From Chitinophagaceae bacterium UBA4411 (GTDB lineage Bacteria; Bacteroidota; Bacteroidia; Chitinophagales; Chitinophagaceae): 64,000 nt of DNA. The position numbers and the translations under genes are program-made. The notes beneath the pieces are model-generated. The model saw only the letters and a program-made list of their open reading frames with translations, searched no databases and was not told the origin of the DNA. Location of the stretch: the NCBI GenBank assembly GCA_002400415.1, contig DGQP01000004.1:191466-255465 (forward strand), given 5' to 3'. This document shows positions 26,117-34,409 of the stretch, one piece after another (position 1 is the stretch's first letter; each line of letters starts with the position of its first letter).

Positions 26117-28447
26117 CTAATTCACTTCAATCTCATCCACGAATAACCATGCTTTTTTACCGGCACCGGGATTGCCTTCAGGGATATCACCAAAATTCTT
26201 TACAACCACTTTTATAAAACTGGTAAGAGTATTGTTAAGATTAACTGTCAGGGTGCCGTTACCGGATGACGTGGTTGTTACATCAGCAGATATGCCTGCA
26301 CTGCTGAAATACATGCCATCCACGGATGAAAAAACTTCTACAGAAGCGGGGTTCCAGATCCAGGAACCTTTTTGCTGGAATACATGAACTGTAACGGATG
26401 CTATTTCCTGTAAACTGCCCAGGTTAATTAATGCATCGCAATCGGTGCCGCTAAAGCCAAGAAATTCTTTGCTCCTGGCTAACCCTTTTTGATTTTGAAT
26501 GCCATTCACTAACGTAAAGGCGCCATCACCGGGATAGTTTTTAGAGGGTGGTAAACGTAATGTGATGGGTTTGCCGGTGGCTTTGTTGAAATGAAATTTT
26601 TGAGAAAAACCATATTGCCTATTTTCCTTTATAAAATAGGCGTGAGCTGTTGTTGCTTCTTGAATTAACTGTGGTTTTACATATGTCCATATACTATCCC
26701 ATCCACTATAATTTATTGTAACAGGAATGTTGAATTTATTCTCAACCTTCCACAAGAGACCATTATTATCAGGAGTCGGTAAAACTGTTGCTTTCAAATC
26801 AAAATATGCCTTGCTATAATCAACTCCCCATTTTTCATACCGTTTAAACTGCGTCATTAATCTTTTTTCAAAATTTTCCCAGTTCCTGTTTTCTTTGCTG
26901 CTCCACAATACTTCACTCAGCGCTGCCATCCTGGGAAATACCATGTATTCCACTTTCCGGTTGTTCTCTATGTATTCTGTCCACAGATTGGCCTGGGCAC
27001 CGAGAATATAGTTGCCTTCTTCTGCAGTTAATTCTTTTGAAACAGGTTCGTAAGCATATACTTTTTCTATGGGATTATAACCACCAATGGTAATGCTGTC
27101 CTCATTCTCACTTTGGGAATGATCAAAGTACACAGGATTACCCGGTGTCATAATCACCTGGTGTTGCTGTCTGGCGGCTTCAATGCCACCCGTTTCACCC
27201 CTCCAGCTCATCACAATCGCTTTGGGTGCCAAACCACCTTCCAGTATCTCATCCCAGCCGATGAGGGTTTTGCCTTTGCTGTTCAGATATTTTTCCATGC
27301 GCTGTACAAAATAACTCTGCAATTCATGTTCATCCTTCAAGCCAAGGTCTTTCTTGCGTTGCTGGCAACGGGGACATATCTTCCAATGCGTCTTGGGACA
27401 TTCATCGCCGCCGATATGAAAATATTTGGAAGGGAACAGGCTGATCACCTCATCCACCACATTTTGCAAAAACATAAATGTGGAGTCGTTACCGGCGCAA
27501 AAGACATCATCAAATACGCCCCAGGTTTCCTGTACTAATTTTACCTGCCCGTTGCGCTGTTCGGCACTGCTTTTCTGCGATATCATATTGGCCGGGATCT
27601 CCGTTGGCTTTTCGGGGAAACAGCTCAGCCAGGGATAAGCAGCAATAGCGGCGCTGCTGTGACCGGGCATTTCTATTTCGGGTATCACATCAATAAAGCG
27701 GTCTCTGGCATAGTTCACCACTTCCCTGATCTGTTCCTGTGTATAATAACCACCATAGCCTTTATTGTCATTGCCGGTGCCGGGATAGCGGCCTATGATG
27801 GTTCCATTTCTCCAACTGCCGATATTGGTAAGGCTGGGATATTTTTTGATTTCAATCCGCCAGCCCTGGTCATCAGTCAGGTGCCAGTGAAAAGTATTGA
27901 ACTTATGATAAGCGAGGTAGTCAATGTATTTTTTTATAAAGTCAACCGGAAAAAAATGACGGCTTACGTCCAGGTGCATGCCCCGGTATTCAAAACGGGC
28001 ATGATCGGATATTTTTACGACCGGTATTTGCGCTGGTACTTTCTTATCAACAGGGAGTAATTGGAAAAGTGTTTGAATGGCATGAAAGGCAGGCTCAGCA
28101 AAATTGCTGCTGATAGTTATTCCTTTTTTTGTTACGTCTAACTGGTAAGCGGGTTTGCCGGATGTGGGCATTCTCCGCATGTTGAAGCTGATATCAGCAG
28201 GCTGTCCCTTCGCCACTTCTTTAACCACTATCCCAAATTGTTTTTTTATTTCACTTTTGAAATATGAAACCAAATTTTTCCATTCATGGCCGGGTAGCGA
28301 GGAAGAAACGGTAACTGTATTCTTGAGCATAAAATACCCGGTGCCCTGCGTTACTTCTGCCGGGTAAGGAATAAGGTCAGGTTGTTTTTGTTGTGCAAGA
28401 AGCGGAGATGCCAGGCTGATCAACAGCAGGTAAATCAGGAATCGCAT
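26117..28447 (-). CDS. Secreted beta-N-acetylhexosaminidase (GH20)
   Basis: 776 residues with a signal peptide (MRFLIYLLLISLASPLLAQ). A GH20b-type N-terminal domain (about 25-140) precedes the TIM barrel (about 145-500), with FEYRGMHLDVSRHFFPVDFIKKYIDYLAYHKFNTFHWHLTDDQGWRIEI and the catalytic Asp-Glu pair in FHIGGDECPKTHW near residue 345. The C-terminal 250 residues contain a beta-sandwich (SRSKEFLGFSGTDCDALINLG...) like a discoidin/carbohydrate-binding domain. It removes terminal GlcNAc (or GalNAc) from glycans, probably in the periplasm. The operon with the CocE-like gene upstream and nagB downstream makes it the entry enzyme of amino-sugar use. Confidence 0.93.
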   Translation of the reverse strand: MRFLIYLLLISLASPLLAQQKQPDLIPYPAEVTQGTGYFMLKNTVTVSSSLPGHEWKNLVSYFKSEIKKQFGIVVKEVAKGQPADISFNMRRMPTSGKPAYQLDVTKKGITISSNFAEPAFHAIQTLFQLLPVDKKVPAQIPVVKISDHARFEYRGMHLDVSRHFFPVDFIKKYIDYLAYHKFNTFHWHLTDDQGWRIEIKKYPSLTNIGSWRNGTIIGRYPGTGNDNKGYGGYYTQEQIREVVNYARDRFIDVIPEIEMPGHSSAAIAAYPWLSCFPEKPTEIPANMISQKSSAEQRNGQVKLVQETWGVFDDVFCAGNDSTFMFLQNVVDEVISLFPSKYFHIGGDECPKTHWKICPRCQQRKKDLGLKDEHELQSYFVQRMEKYLNSKGKTLIGWDEILEGGLAPKAIVMSWRGETGGIEAARQQHQVIMTPGNPVYFDHSQSENEDSITIGGYNPIEKVYAYEPVSKELTAEEGNYILGAQANLWTEYIENNRKVEYMVFPRMAALSEVLWSSKENRNWENFEKRLMTQFKRYEKWGVDYSKAYFDLKATVLPTPDNNGLLWKVENKFNIPVTINYSGWDSIWTYVKPQLIQEATTAHAYFIKENRQYGFSQKFHFNKATGKPITLRLPPSKNYPGDGAFTLVNGIQNQKGLARSKEFLGFSGTDCDALINLGSLQEIASVTVHVFQQKGSWIWNPASVEVFSSVDGMYFSSAGISADVTTTSSGNGTLTVNLNNTLTSFIKVVVKNFGDIPEGNPGAGKKAWLFVDEIEVN

Positions 28448-28452
28448 AGGTC

Positions 28453-30342
28453 TTATTTATTCATTACGGGTAAAATAACCGAAGATGGATTTTTAGCATC
28501 ATGAAAAATACGGATCACTGCTTTTTTGAAATCAGCGGCATTTGCTTCATAAATATTCATGAACTGTTGCGGGTTACGGTCAGCCAGCGGAAACCAGCTG
28601 CTTTGTACCTGTATCATCAGGCGATGCCCTTTTTTAAATGTATGAGCCACATCGGGCAGGTCAAATTTTACCGTTTCAATTCTATTGGGCTTGAAAGGAA
28701 CCGGTGTTTCAAAACTGTTCCGGTATTTGCCCCGCATGATTTCCCCCCGCACCAGCATCTGATAACCACCCATAGGGTAGCCGCCGCCGGCTGTACGACC
28801 CTGTTGTGGTATGTCACCGGGATACCTGAAATCATCCGGGTAGACATCAATTAGTTTTACCACAAAATCGGCATCTGTTCCGCTGATACTTACTTTAAGA
28901 TCGGCTGTAACAACACCTGCCAGTGTCAGGTCTTCTGTTAATACATCCGTTTGAAACGTCAATACGTCCGGCCTTCTTGCAGCAAAGCGCTGGTCATCGG
29001 TCATGTATTCACGGGTACGTCCCTGGTGTACATCTTCCGTATAAGGAACAGGATGGGATGGATCGCTTGTATATTCGGAAAAACTTTCTTTGCCAGCCGG
29101 TGCAGTCCACGATAAACTGCCATTCGCTGATAAAAATATATTTTTAGGGGCAGCATCAGCCGGCGGCCATTGTGCTAATTTTTTCCATTGGTTTTCGCCG
29201 CTGAAAAAGATCGTAGCTTCTGCTAATGATTGCAGGTTACCTTTTCCTTTCAGGTAATAATTAAAGAAAGGGATCTCGATATTATTCTGGTACCAGTGTG
29301 CAGTATTGGAGCCAAATCTTGCATTGCCAAGAAAACTTCCATCGCCGGAAGACCATTGGCCATGATACCAGGGGCCCATTACTAATTTATTATTCGCAGA
29401 AGGGTTTTGTTGTTCAATCGCTTTATACAAATTCCAGGCGCCATAACAATCTTCCGCATCAAACAAACCACCAACCACCAGCATGGCGGGTTTTACATTG
29501 AACATGGAACGACGGGCATCTCTTGCCTGCCACCATGCATCATAATTGGGATGGGCATACATGTCTTTCCAGAACCGGATGCTGTCACCCATATAGTCTG
29601 CTAATTTTTTTAAGGAACCGGCTTCCAGGAAGAATTTATAATTATCCTTTACGGTGAAATTAAAACCGGGTGAACTGATGGTGGTGGGTTGGGGTCTTGG
29701 TTTACCAAAGCTGGAATAAAAACTAAAACCATCTAATTGAAAGAATGCTCCGTTGTGATGAAAATCATCGCCCATAAACCAATCTGTAACCGGGGCCTGC
29801 GGGCTGACTGCTTTTAATGCAGGGTGACCTGATGCCGCAGCCATGGTGGAATAAAAACCAGGGTAGGAGATACCAAATACGCCTACATTCCCATTATTAC
29901 CGGGAAGGTTTTTTACCATCCAGTCAATTGCATCATAGGTGTCGCTGGCTTCGTCAATTTGGTTACCGGTTTTGTTTTTGTTGAAAGGGCGTACATCCTC
30001 AAATTCGCCTTCGCTCATCCAGCGGCCGCGTACATCCTGCACCACAATGATATAATTTTCCCGGGCATAATATTTCCAGTGCCGTTCCCATAAACGGGGG
30101 GAGAAATCTTTTCCGTAAGGCGCACAGGAATAAGGCGTCCTTGTCATCAGGATCGGATGTTTTTCTGTTTTGTCATTGGGAATATAAATGGATGTAAATA
30201 ACCTGACACCATCCCGCATCGGGATATACTGCTCCTGTTTAGTATAGTTTTCTTTGATCCAGGCCGAATCCTGCGGATCTGGCTGGGCAATTACTGACAG
30301 GAAGGAAAAGAATAAAAGAACTAAGCCAATAAATTTCTTCAT
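28453..30342 (-). CDS. Secreted CocE/NonD-family (S15-type) serine hydrolase
   Basis: 629 residues with a signal peptide (MKKFIGLVLLFFSFLSVIAQ). The N-terminal alpha/beta-hydrolase domain opens YIPMRDGVRLFTSIYIPNDK, has VVQDVRGRWMSEGEF, and carries the nucleophile elbow GISYPG (Ser near residue 160). A helical cap follows, and a C-terminal jelly-roll (DVLTFQTDVLTEDLTLAGVVTADLKVSISGTDADFVVKLIDVYPD) is the X-Pro dipeptidyl-peptidase C-terminal domain. The family cleaves ester, amide or acyl-Pro bonds; the substrate cannot be named from sequence. It is first in the operon with the GH20 enzyme (5 bp gap) and nagB. Confidence 0.88.
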   Translation of the reverse strand: MKKFIGLVLLFFSFLSVIAQPDPQDSAWIKENYTKQEQYIPMRDGVRLFTSIYIPNDKTEKHPILMTRTPYSCAPYGKDFSPRLWERHWKYYARENYIIVVQDVRGRWMSEGEFEDVRPFNKNKTGNQIDEASDTYDAIDWMVKNLPGNNGNVGVFGISYPGFYSTMAAASGHPALKAVSPQAPVTDWFMGDDFHHNGAFFQLDGFSFYSSFGKPRPQPTTISSPGFNFTVKDNYKFFLEAGSLKKLADYMGDSIRFWKDMYAHPNYDAWWQARDARRSMFNVKPAMLVVGGLFDAEDCYGAWNLYKAIEQQNPSANNKLVMGPWYHGQWSSGDGSFLGNARFGSNTAHWYQNNIEIPFFNYYLKGKGNLQSLAEATIFFSGENQWKKLAQWPPADAAPKNIFLSANGSLSWTAPAGKESFSEYTSDPSHPVPYTEDVHQGRTREYMTDDQRFAARRPDVLTFQTDVLTEDLTLAGVVTADLKVSISGTDADFVVKLIDVYPDDFRYPGDIPQQGRTAGGGYPMGGYQMLVRGEIMRGKYRNSFETPVPFKPNRIETVKFDLPDVAHTFKKGHRLMIQVQSSWFPLADRNPQQFMNIYEANAADFKKAVIRIFHDAKNPSSVILPVMNK

Positions 30343-30400
30343 GCGAATGATTTTGAAGGTTTAAATTTACTGATTCTCTGTTCACCTGCATTTATATTTT

Positions 30401-30889
30401 ATGGCAAACAATGAAGAATTGATCAGTCGTTTTTATACAGCCTTCAGCCAGCGGGATTTTAAAAGCATGAATGCCTGTTATAGTGAAGATATTGTTTTCA
30501 GCGATCCGGCTTTTGGTATGCTGCAGGGAGATGAAGTGAGAGCTATGTGGGAAATGCTCTGCACCAATGGCAAAGACCTTGTGGTCACTTTCTCTGATAT
30601 ACAGGCGCTGGATGAAGAATACTATACCTGTAAATGGGTGGCAAAGTATACTTTCTCAAAAAGCGGGAAGAAAGTGGTGAATTATATCAAAGCCCATATG
30701 CGGATCAAAGACGGGATGATTATTGAGCACAGTGATGCATTCAAATTAAGCAAGTGGGCGGCACAGGCACTGGGCTGGAAAGGAGAACTCTTTGGCTGGA
30801 TGAACTGGTTTAAACGCAAAGTGCAGAATAATGCCAGGAAGAACCTGTTTACTTTTATGGAGAAAAAAAATATCCCGCAAAGCCACTAA
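30401..30889 (+). CDS. SnoaL/NTF2-like fold protein
   Basis: 162 residues, no signal peptide. The first 125 residues have the NTF2-like cone fold pattern: EELISRFYTAFSQRDFKSMNACYSEDIVFSDPAFG, WEMLCTNGKDLVVTFSDIQAL, YTCKWVAKYTFSKSGKKVVNYIKAHMRIKDGMIIEHSDAFKL. Proteins like this are often small isomerases or ketosteroid-isomerase-like enzymes, but no catalytic residues can be assigned. The last 15 codons run into an inverted repeat at 30873-30930 that supplies the stop codon, so the C-terminal end (KKNIPQSH) may be a consequence of element insertion. Divergent from the CocE-like gene (58 bp). Confidence 0.8.
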   Translation: MANNEELISRFYTAFSQRDFKSMNACYSEDIVFSDPAFGMLQGDEVRAMWEMLCTNGKDLVVTFSDIQALDEEYYTCKWVAKYTFSKSGKKVVNYIKAHMRIKDGMIIEHSDAFKLSKWAAQALGWKGELFGWMNWFKRKVQNNARKNLFTFMEKKNIPQSH

Positions 30890-30930
30890 GCCAGGATGGT
30901 ATTCCTGCTGTTCTTTGGGTCTTTGCGGGA
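30873..30930. repeat. Inverted repeat overlapping the end of the SnoaL-like gene
   Basis: TCCCGCAAAG (30873-30882) is perfectly inverted at 30921-30930, with a 38-nt interior containing AAGCCACTAAG and TCTTTGGGTCTTTG. It resembles the CACAAAG-armed element at 13212-13283 in layout and composition. The stop codon of the upstream gene (30887-30889) is inside it. Confidence 0.55.
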
Positions 30931-30935
30931 CGCTA

Positions 30936-31811
30936 TTAATCTTCCAGCACTCCAAACTTGCCTGCACTTACATCAGAAATAGCCTGCTCTAATTCTTCCC
31001 AGGTATTCATGAGGAAGGGGCCGTATTGTGCAATCGGTTCGTTGATCGGCTCACCCGATAAGATAAGGACGATTGTATCTTCGTTGGCTTGGATACTAAT
31101 TTCTTCCCCATCGTTTTTAAACAATATAAAATGGTCGGTGTCTGCTAAACTGCCGTTGATCAATGCAGTTCCTTCCAGCACCAGCATGCCCGTATTATAG
31201 CTGGCAGGGAATCTGAAATCTGCACTTGCTCCTTTTTTCAGTCTTGCATTATAAACATGAACCGGGGTAAAGGTGGAGGCCGGGCCTTTCAGATCTTTGT
31301 ATTCACCGGCAATCAACTCGATATAACTTTTTCCATCTTCCAGGTTATAACGGCTCATTTTATCATTACTGATCTCCTGGTATTTCGGAGTTGTCATCTT
31401 GTATTTTGCAGGTAGATTCACCCATAATTGCACCATCTGGAACAAGCCACCGGTTTTGCTATATGATTCTTCGTGGTATTCTTTGTGCAAAAGACCGGAA
31501 GCTGCTGTCATCCACTGTACATCACCCTCACCAATGACACCACTGTTGCCGGCACTGTCGTGGTGGGCAATGCGGCCATGGTAAGCAATCGTGACTGTTT
31601 CAAAACCCCGGTGCGGATGCACCCCAACGCCACGCAATTTATCAGAGGGAGGAAAATCCACTTTAGCGCCATAATCCATTAAAAAGAAAGGGCTCATCCT
31701 TTTTTTATCGATTTTCCCACCCGGGAAAAATCCATGTACACGAAAACCATCGCCCACCATATGTGGCGGAGGTGGTGCAATGATGGCTTCTATTGTTTTC
31801 CTGTTACTCAT
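30936..31811 (-). CDS. Pirin-family protein
   Basis: 291 residues, no signal. The N-terminal cupin has the pirin metal-site residues HPHRGFETVT and GRIAHHDSAGN and the sequence IGEGDVQWMTAASGLLHKE; the C-terminal cupin (about 165-270) lacks obvious ligands. Pirins are iron-binding bicupins; some bacterial members show quercetinase activity and others modulate redox-linked regulators (family knowledge). An unusually strong SD (AAAGGAG, 31812-31823) overlaps the stop codon of the preceding pirin gene, giving coupled translation. It is the last gene of the FMN-reductase/pirin/pirin cluster. Confidence 0.9.
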   Translation of the reverse strand: MSNRKTIEAIIAPPPPHMVGDGFRVHGFFPGGKIDKKRMSPFFLMDYGAKVDFPPSDKLRGVGVHPHRGFETVTIAYHGRIAHHDSAGNSGVIGEGDVQWMTAASGLLHKEYHEESYSKTGGLFQMVQLWVNLPAKYKMTTPKYQEISNDKMSRYNLEDGKSYIELIAGEYKDLKGPASTFTPVHVYNARLKKGASADFRFPASYNTGMLVLEGTALINGSLADTDHFILFKNDGEEISIQANEDTIVLILSGEPINEPIAQYGPFLMNTWEELEQAISDVSAGKFGVLED

Positions 31812-31823
31812 AAAAACTCCTTT
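31812..31823 (-). promoter_or_regulatory. Strong ribosome binding site of pirin gene 2
   Basis: AAAGGAGTTTTT ends directly before the ATG on the minus strand. The same 12 bases precede the other pirin start (32536-32547). Shine-Dalgarno sites are otherwise rare in this window. Confidence 0.65.
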
Positions 31824-32535
31824 ATTTTACGGGCACTTCCATTAATAATATTTCTGCATTACTATCCGCTTTGATCTCCAGTGTATCTGTTTCAGTAATA
31901 CCCAGGCCGTCTCTTCTGTTCAATAATTGTCCGTTGATAGTAACATCGCCTTCGATTACAAAAGCATAAACACCATTATTGCTGTTTTTTAATGTATAGC
32001 TGATATTGAAATCTTTATCCAGTTTACCCAAACTGAACCAGGCATCCTGGTGAATTTGTACACCTCCGTCTGCTGTACCAAGCGGGGATACAACTGTCAG
32101 CAATTTATTATGCTTATCGGTATCAGCAAATGTTTGCTGATCATAACGGGGCTCAACATTCTTTACTTTCGGAAAGATCCATATCTGGAAGAATTTTACT
32201 TCTTTATCATGGTTCTTATTTTTTTCAGAATGGCGGACACCTGTTCCGGCACTCATTACCTGCACATCTCCCTGACTGATCACCTGCTTGTTACCCATGC
32301 TGTCCTGGTGTTCCAGGTCGCCGGAAGTGGGGATGGAGATAATCTCCATGTTATCATGCGGGTGGGCACCAAAGCCCATGCCTGCGGCAACTGAATCATC
32401 ATTCAGGACCCGCAGGGCTCCAAAATGAACTCTTTCAGGGTTATGATAACCTGCAAAACTGAATGTGTGGTAAGAGTCTAACCATCCGTGGCTGGCGTGG
32501 CCTCTTGTATTGGCCTTGTGGAGAATGGTTTTCAT
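31822..32535 (-). CDS. Pirin-family protein (YhhW-like bicupin)
   Basis: 237 residues, no signal, starting MKTILHKANTRGHASHGWLDSYHTFSFAGYHNPERVHFG, the classic opening of short pirins such as YhhW. The metal ligands are in GAHPHDNMEIISIPTSGDLEHQDSMGN, followed by VISQGDVQVMSAGTGVRHSEKN (Glu ligand). The C-terminal cupin is shorter than in the 291-residue neighbour. Probably cytoplasmic and metal-binding, possibly quercetin 2,3-dioxygenase-like (family knowledge, not shown here). Its stop codon overlaps the SD of the next pirin gene. Upstream is the FMN reductase gene, 49 bp away. Confidence 0.92.
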   Translation of the reverse strand: MKTILHKANTRGHASHGWLDSYHTFSFAGYHNPERVHFGALRVLNDDSVAAGMGFGAHPHDNMEIISIPTSGDLEHQDSMGNKQVISQGDVQVMSAGTGVRHSEKNKNHDKEVKFFQIWIFPKVKNVEPRYDQQTFADTDKHNKLLTVVSPLGTADGGVQIHQDAWFSLGKLDKDFNISYTLKNSNNGVYAFVIEGDVTINGQLLNRRDGLGITETDTLEIKADSNAEILLMEVPVK

Positions 32536-32547
32536 AAAAACTCCTTT
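32536..32547 (-). promoter_or_regulatory. Strong ribosome binding site of pirin gene 1
   Basis: AAAGGAGTTTTT lies directly before the ATG of the 237-residue pirin on the minus strand and is identical to the site at 31812-31823. Confidence 0.65.
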
Positions 32548-32584
32548 TTTGTCCTCCGTCAGGCGAAGGATTTATTTAGCTGAA

Positions 32585-33142
32585 TTAAGCGGTTACTTTT
32601 TCTTCGGCGAGTTTTTCAGATAGCCATAGAAACTCGGTGATGAAATTATGTACAGCATTCTGAAACGATTCGTCAAGCAGTTCACCATCGGGGCCGAATT
32701 TTTTATCTACAGCTGGCGTGATCAGCATATACGGTGACGCTACCCCGAATAAGGCAGGTACCAATTGCAGCAATTGCTGAGAAGCCCTCATCCCACCCAT
32801 TGCACCGGGTGATGCTGTGACGATACCAAATGGTTTATGATGCTGTTTGGGGAAATGATCCAGCATGTTTTTCATTGCAGGGGCATAGCTTCCGTTGTAT
32901 TCGGGAGTAAGTAAAATAAACGCGTCTGCTTCAAACACCCGTTGTGCCAGTGGTTGAAATTCTACAGGGGCTTTTTCTGCTGTTACCCAGACAGATTGAA
33001 TCGGGGGAACAGGCCAGTCCTTCATGTCAATAATATCCACAGTATGCTGTGTGTTTTGAGCAATCCAGTTTTTTAAATAAAAAGCTACCCTGCGGGTGAC
33101 ACTGTTTGTCCTGGGGCTTCCGGATATGATTTCGATTTTCAT
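32585..33142 (-). CDS. NADPH-dependent FMN reductase-family protein
   Basis: 185 residues from the ATG at 33142; the frame is open to 33163. A flavodoxin-like fold with the FMN-phosphate loop SGSPRTNSVTRRVA at the start, LTPEYNGSYAPAMKNMLDHF (the family signature GSYPAxLKNxIDW-like) and a GIVTASPGAMGGMRASQQL loop for the isoalloxazine ring. It reduces free or bound FMN or quinones with NAD(P)H. It is the first gene in the cluster with the two pirins, hinting at a shared oxidative-stress or quinone role (inference). Confidence 0.88.
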   Translation of the reverse strand: MKIEIISGSPRTNSVTRRVAFYLKNWIAQNTQHTVDIIDMKDWPVPPIQSVWVTAEKAPVEFQPLAQRVFEADAFILLTPEYNGSYAPAMKNMLDHFPKQHHKPFGIVTASPGAMGGMRASQQLLQLVPALFGVASPYMLITPAVDKKFGPDGELLDESFQNAVHNFITEFLWLSEKLAEEKVTA

Positions 33143-33263
33143 TTTGTTTGTTTTAGAGAACAAAGATATATAATCAATGTTTAAACATCAAATTTTTGTT
33201 CATAGCAATTTGTTAAGCTTGCCGGGGCTGTGTATAAATAAATAATGAGGCGGTACTTCCATT

Positions 33264-33295
33264 TTTGCCTGCTGATACTGAATCCTTTAATTTCG
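33264..33295 (+). promoter_or_regulatory. Bacteroidota-type promoter of the asparaginase-like gene
   Basis: TTTG (33264-33267), a 20-bp spacer and TAATTTCG (33288-33295) match the -33 TTTG / -7 TAnnTTTG consensus with one change. It predicts a transcript start near 33302, just before the ATG at 33315. Confidence 0.55.
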
Positions 33296-33314
33296 GAGGA
33301 TATAACAGACTAAC

Positions 33315-34367
33315 ATGTTTAACAGAAGAAAGTTCATCCGGTCTTCCGCATTGGGATCCCTGGGTGTTTTGCTCGGCAAAGTTGCTTCGGCTTCCCCGGA
33401 AACGTTTACTATAAAAGGAAAACCGGTGGTTATCTCCACCTGGGATGCCGGCCTGGCTGCCAATAAAGCGGCCTGGGAAGTATTAGAAAAAGGAGGCAGG
33501 GCTCTTGATGCCGTGGAAAAAGGAGTGATGGTAACGGAAGCGTCTAAGAACTGTTGTGTGGGCCTGGGTGCTAACCCTGACCGTGACGGCTTTGTAACAC
33601 TGGATGCCTGTATTATGGATGAGTTTGCAAATTGCGGCAGTGTTGCTTTCCTGGAACGCATCAAACACCCGATAGCTGTGGCAAGGAGGGTGATGGAAAA
33701 AACACCGCATGTGATGCTGGTGGGCAGCGGGGCGCAGCAATTTGCCGTGGCAGAAGGATTTCCGCTGGAAGAACAAAAACTATCACCCGAAGCACAGATC
33801 AACTATGATAATTGGTTAAAAGGATCGCACTACAAGTCACCAGCTATAAACGTAGAAAACCTGCCTGTCCGGCAGGCAGGTAAGCAGGAGCATGGACCAT
33901 TTGCTCCGCATAAGCTGGACAATGGTGAATGGAATCACGATACGATCGGTATGGTAGCAATGGATGCGAATGGAAATCTCAGTGGCAGTTGCACCACCAG
34001 TGGTGCCGGTTTTAAAATGCGGGGGCGCCTGGGTGATTCACCTATTATCGGCGCGGGGTTGTTTGTAGATAATGAAGTTGGCGCCTGCACTGCAACCGGG
34101 CAGGGGGAAGACGTAATAAGGGTGGCGGGTTCACATTCGGTGGTGGAACTGATGCGCCAGGGGCTGTCGCCCGAAGCAGCCTGTAAAAAAGTGATTGAGA
34201 GAATTGTGAAGATCAAAAAGGAAAAGGCAAAAGATATACAGGTGGCCTTCCTGGCATTAAATAAAAAAGGGCAGGTGGGTGCTTATGCTATTCACCAGGG
34301 GTTCAGTTTTGCTATTAAGAACGGTGTAAGAGAAGAATTGGTGAAAGCAAAATTTGTAATGCCTTAG
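33315..34367 (+). CDS. Tat-exported glycosylasparaginase / isoaspartyl peptidase (Ntn hydrolase)
   Basis: 350 residues. The N-terminus has a twin-arginine signal (FNRRKFIRSSALGSLGVLLG). The family core is clear: STWDAGLAANKAAWEVLEKGGRALDAVEKGV, then the autocleavage site HDTIGMVAMD with nucleophile Thr210, then GRLGDSPIIGAGLFVDN and ATGQGEDVIRVAGSHSVVELM. The proenzyme cuts itself before Thr210 to form alpha and beta chains. The product fits N4-(beta-N-acetylglucosaminyl)-L-asparaginase, which releases aspartate from glycoasparagine. The residues LPVRQAG (183-189), just before the cleavage site, are encoded by an inserted palindrome. Next to the amino-sugar operon, consistent with glycoprotein turnover. 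Confidence 0.92.
   Translation: MFNRRKFIRSSALGSLGVLLGKVASASPETFTIKGKPVVISTWDAGLAANKAAWEVLEKGGRALDAVEKGVMVTEASKNCCVGLGANPDRDGFVTLDACIMDEFANCGSVAFLERIKHPIAVARRVMEKTPHVMLVGSGAQQFAVAEGFPLEEQKLSPEAQINYDNWLKGSHYKSPAINVENLPVRQAGKQEHGPFAPHKLDNGEWNHDTIGMVAMDANGNLSGSCTTSGAGFKMRGRLGDSPIIGAGLFVDNEVGACTATGQGEDVIRVAGSHSVVELMRQGLSPEAACKKVIERIVKIKKEKAKDIQVAFLALNKKGQVGAYAIHQGFSFAIKNGVREELVKAKFVMP
33859..33881. repeat. In-frame palindromic repeat encoding LPVRQAG
   Basis: A 23-bp near-perfect palindrome with 9-bp arms ACCTGCCTG/CAGGCAGGT lies inside the asparaginase-like gene and keeps the frame open. The sequence CCTGCC...GGCAGG is a recurring dispersed palindrome in Bacteroidota genomes and often appears as LPVRQAG in proteins (general knowledge). 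Confidence 0.7.
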
Positions 34368-34409
34368 CCGGGTTGCAGTTTTCCTTGTACCCTAAAGTTG
34401 AAAATACAT

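Noticed and set aside
32549..32575. CCTCCGTCAGGCGAAGG stretch before the pirin gene
   Set aside because: Looks like a dispersed repeat at first sight, but the arms do not pair beyond three or four bases.
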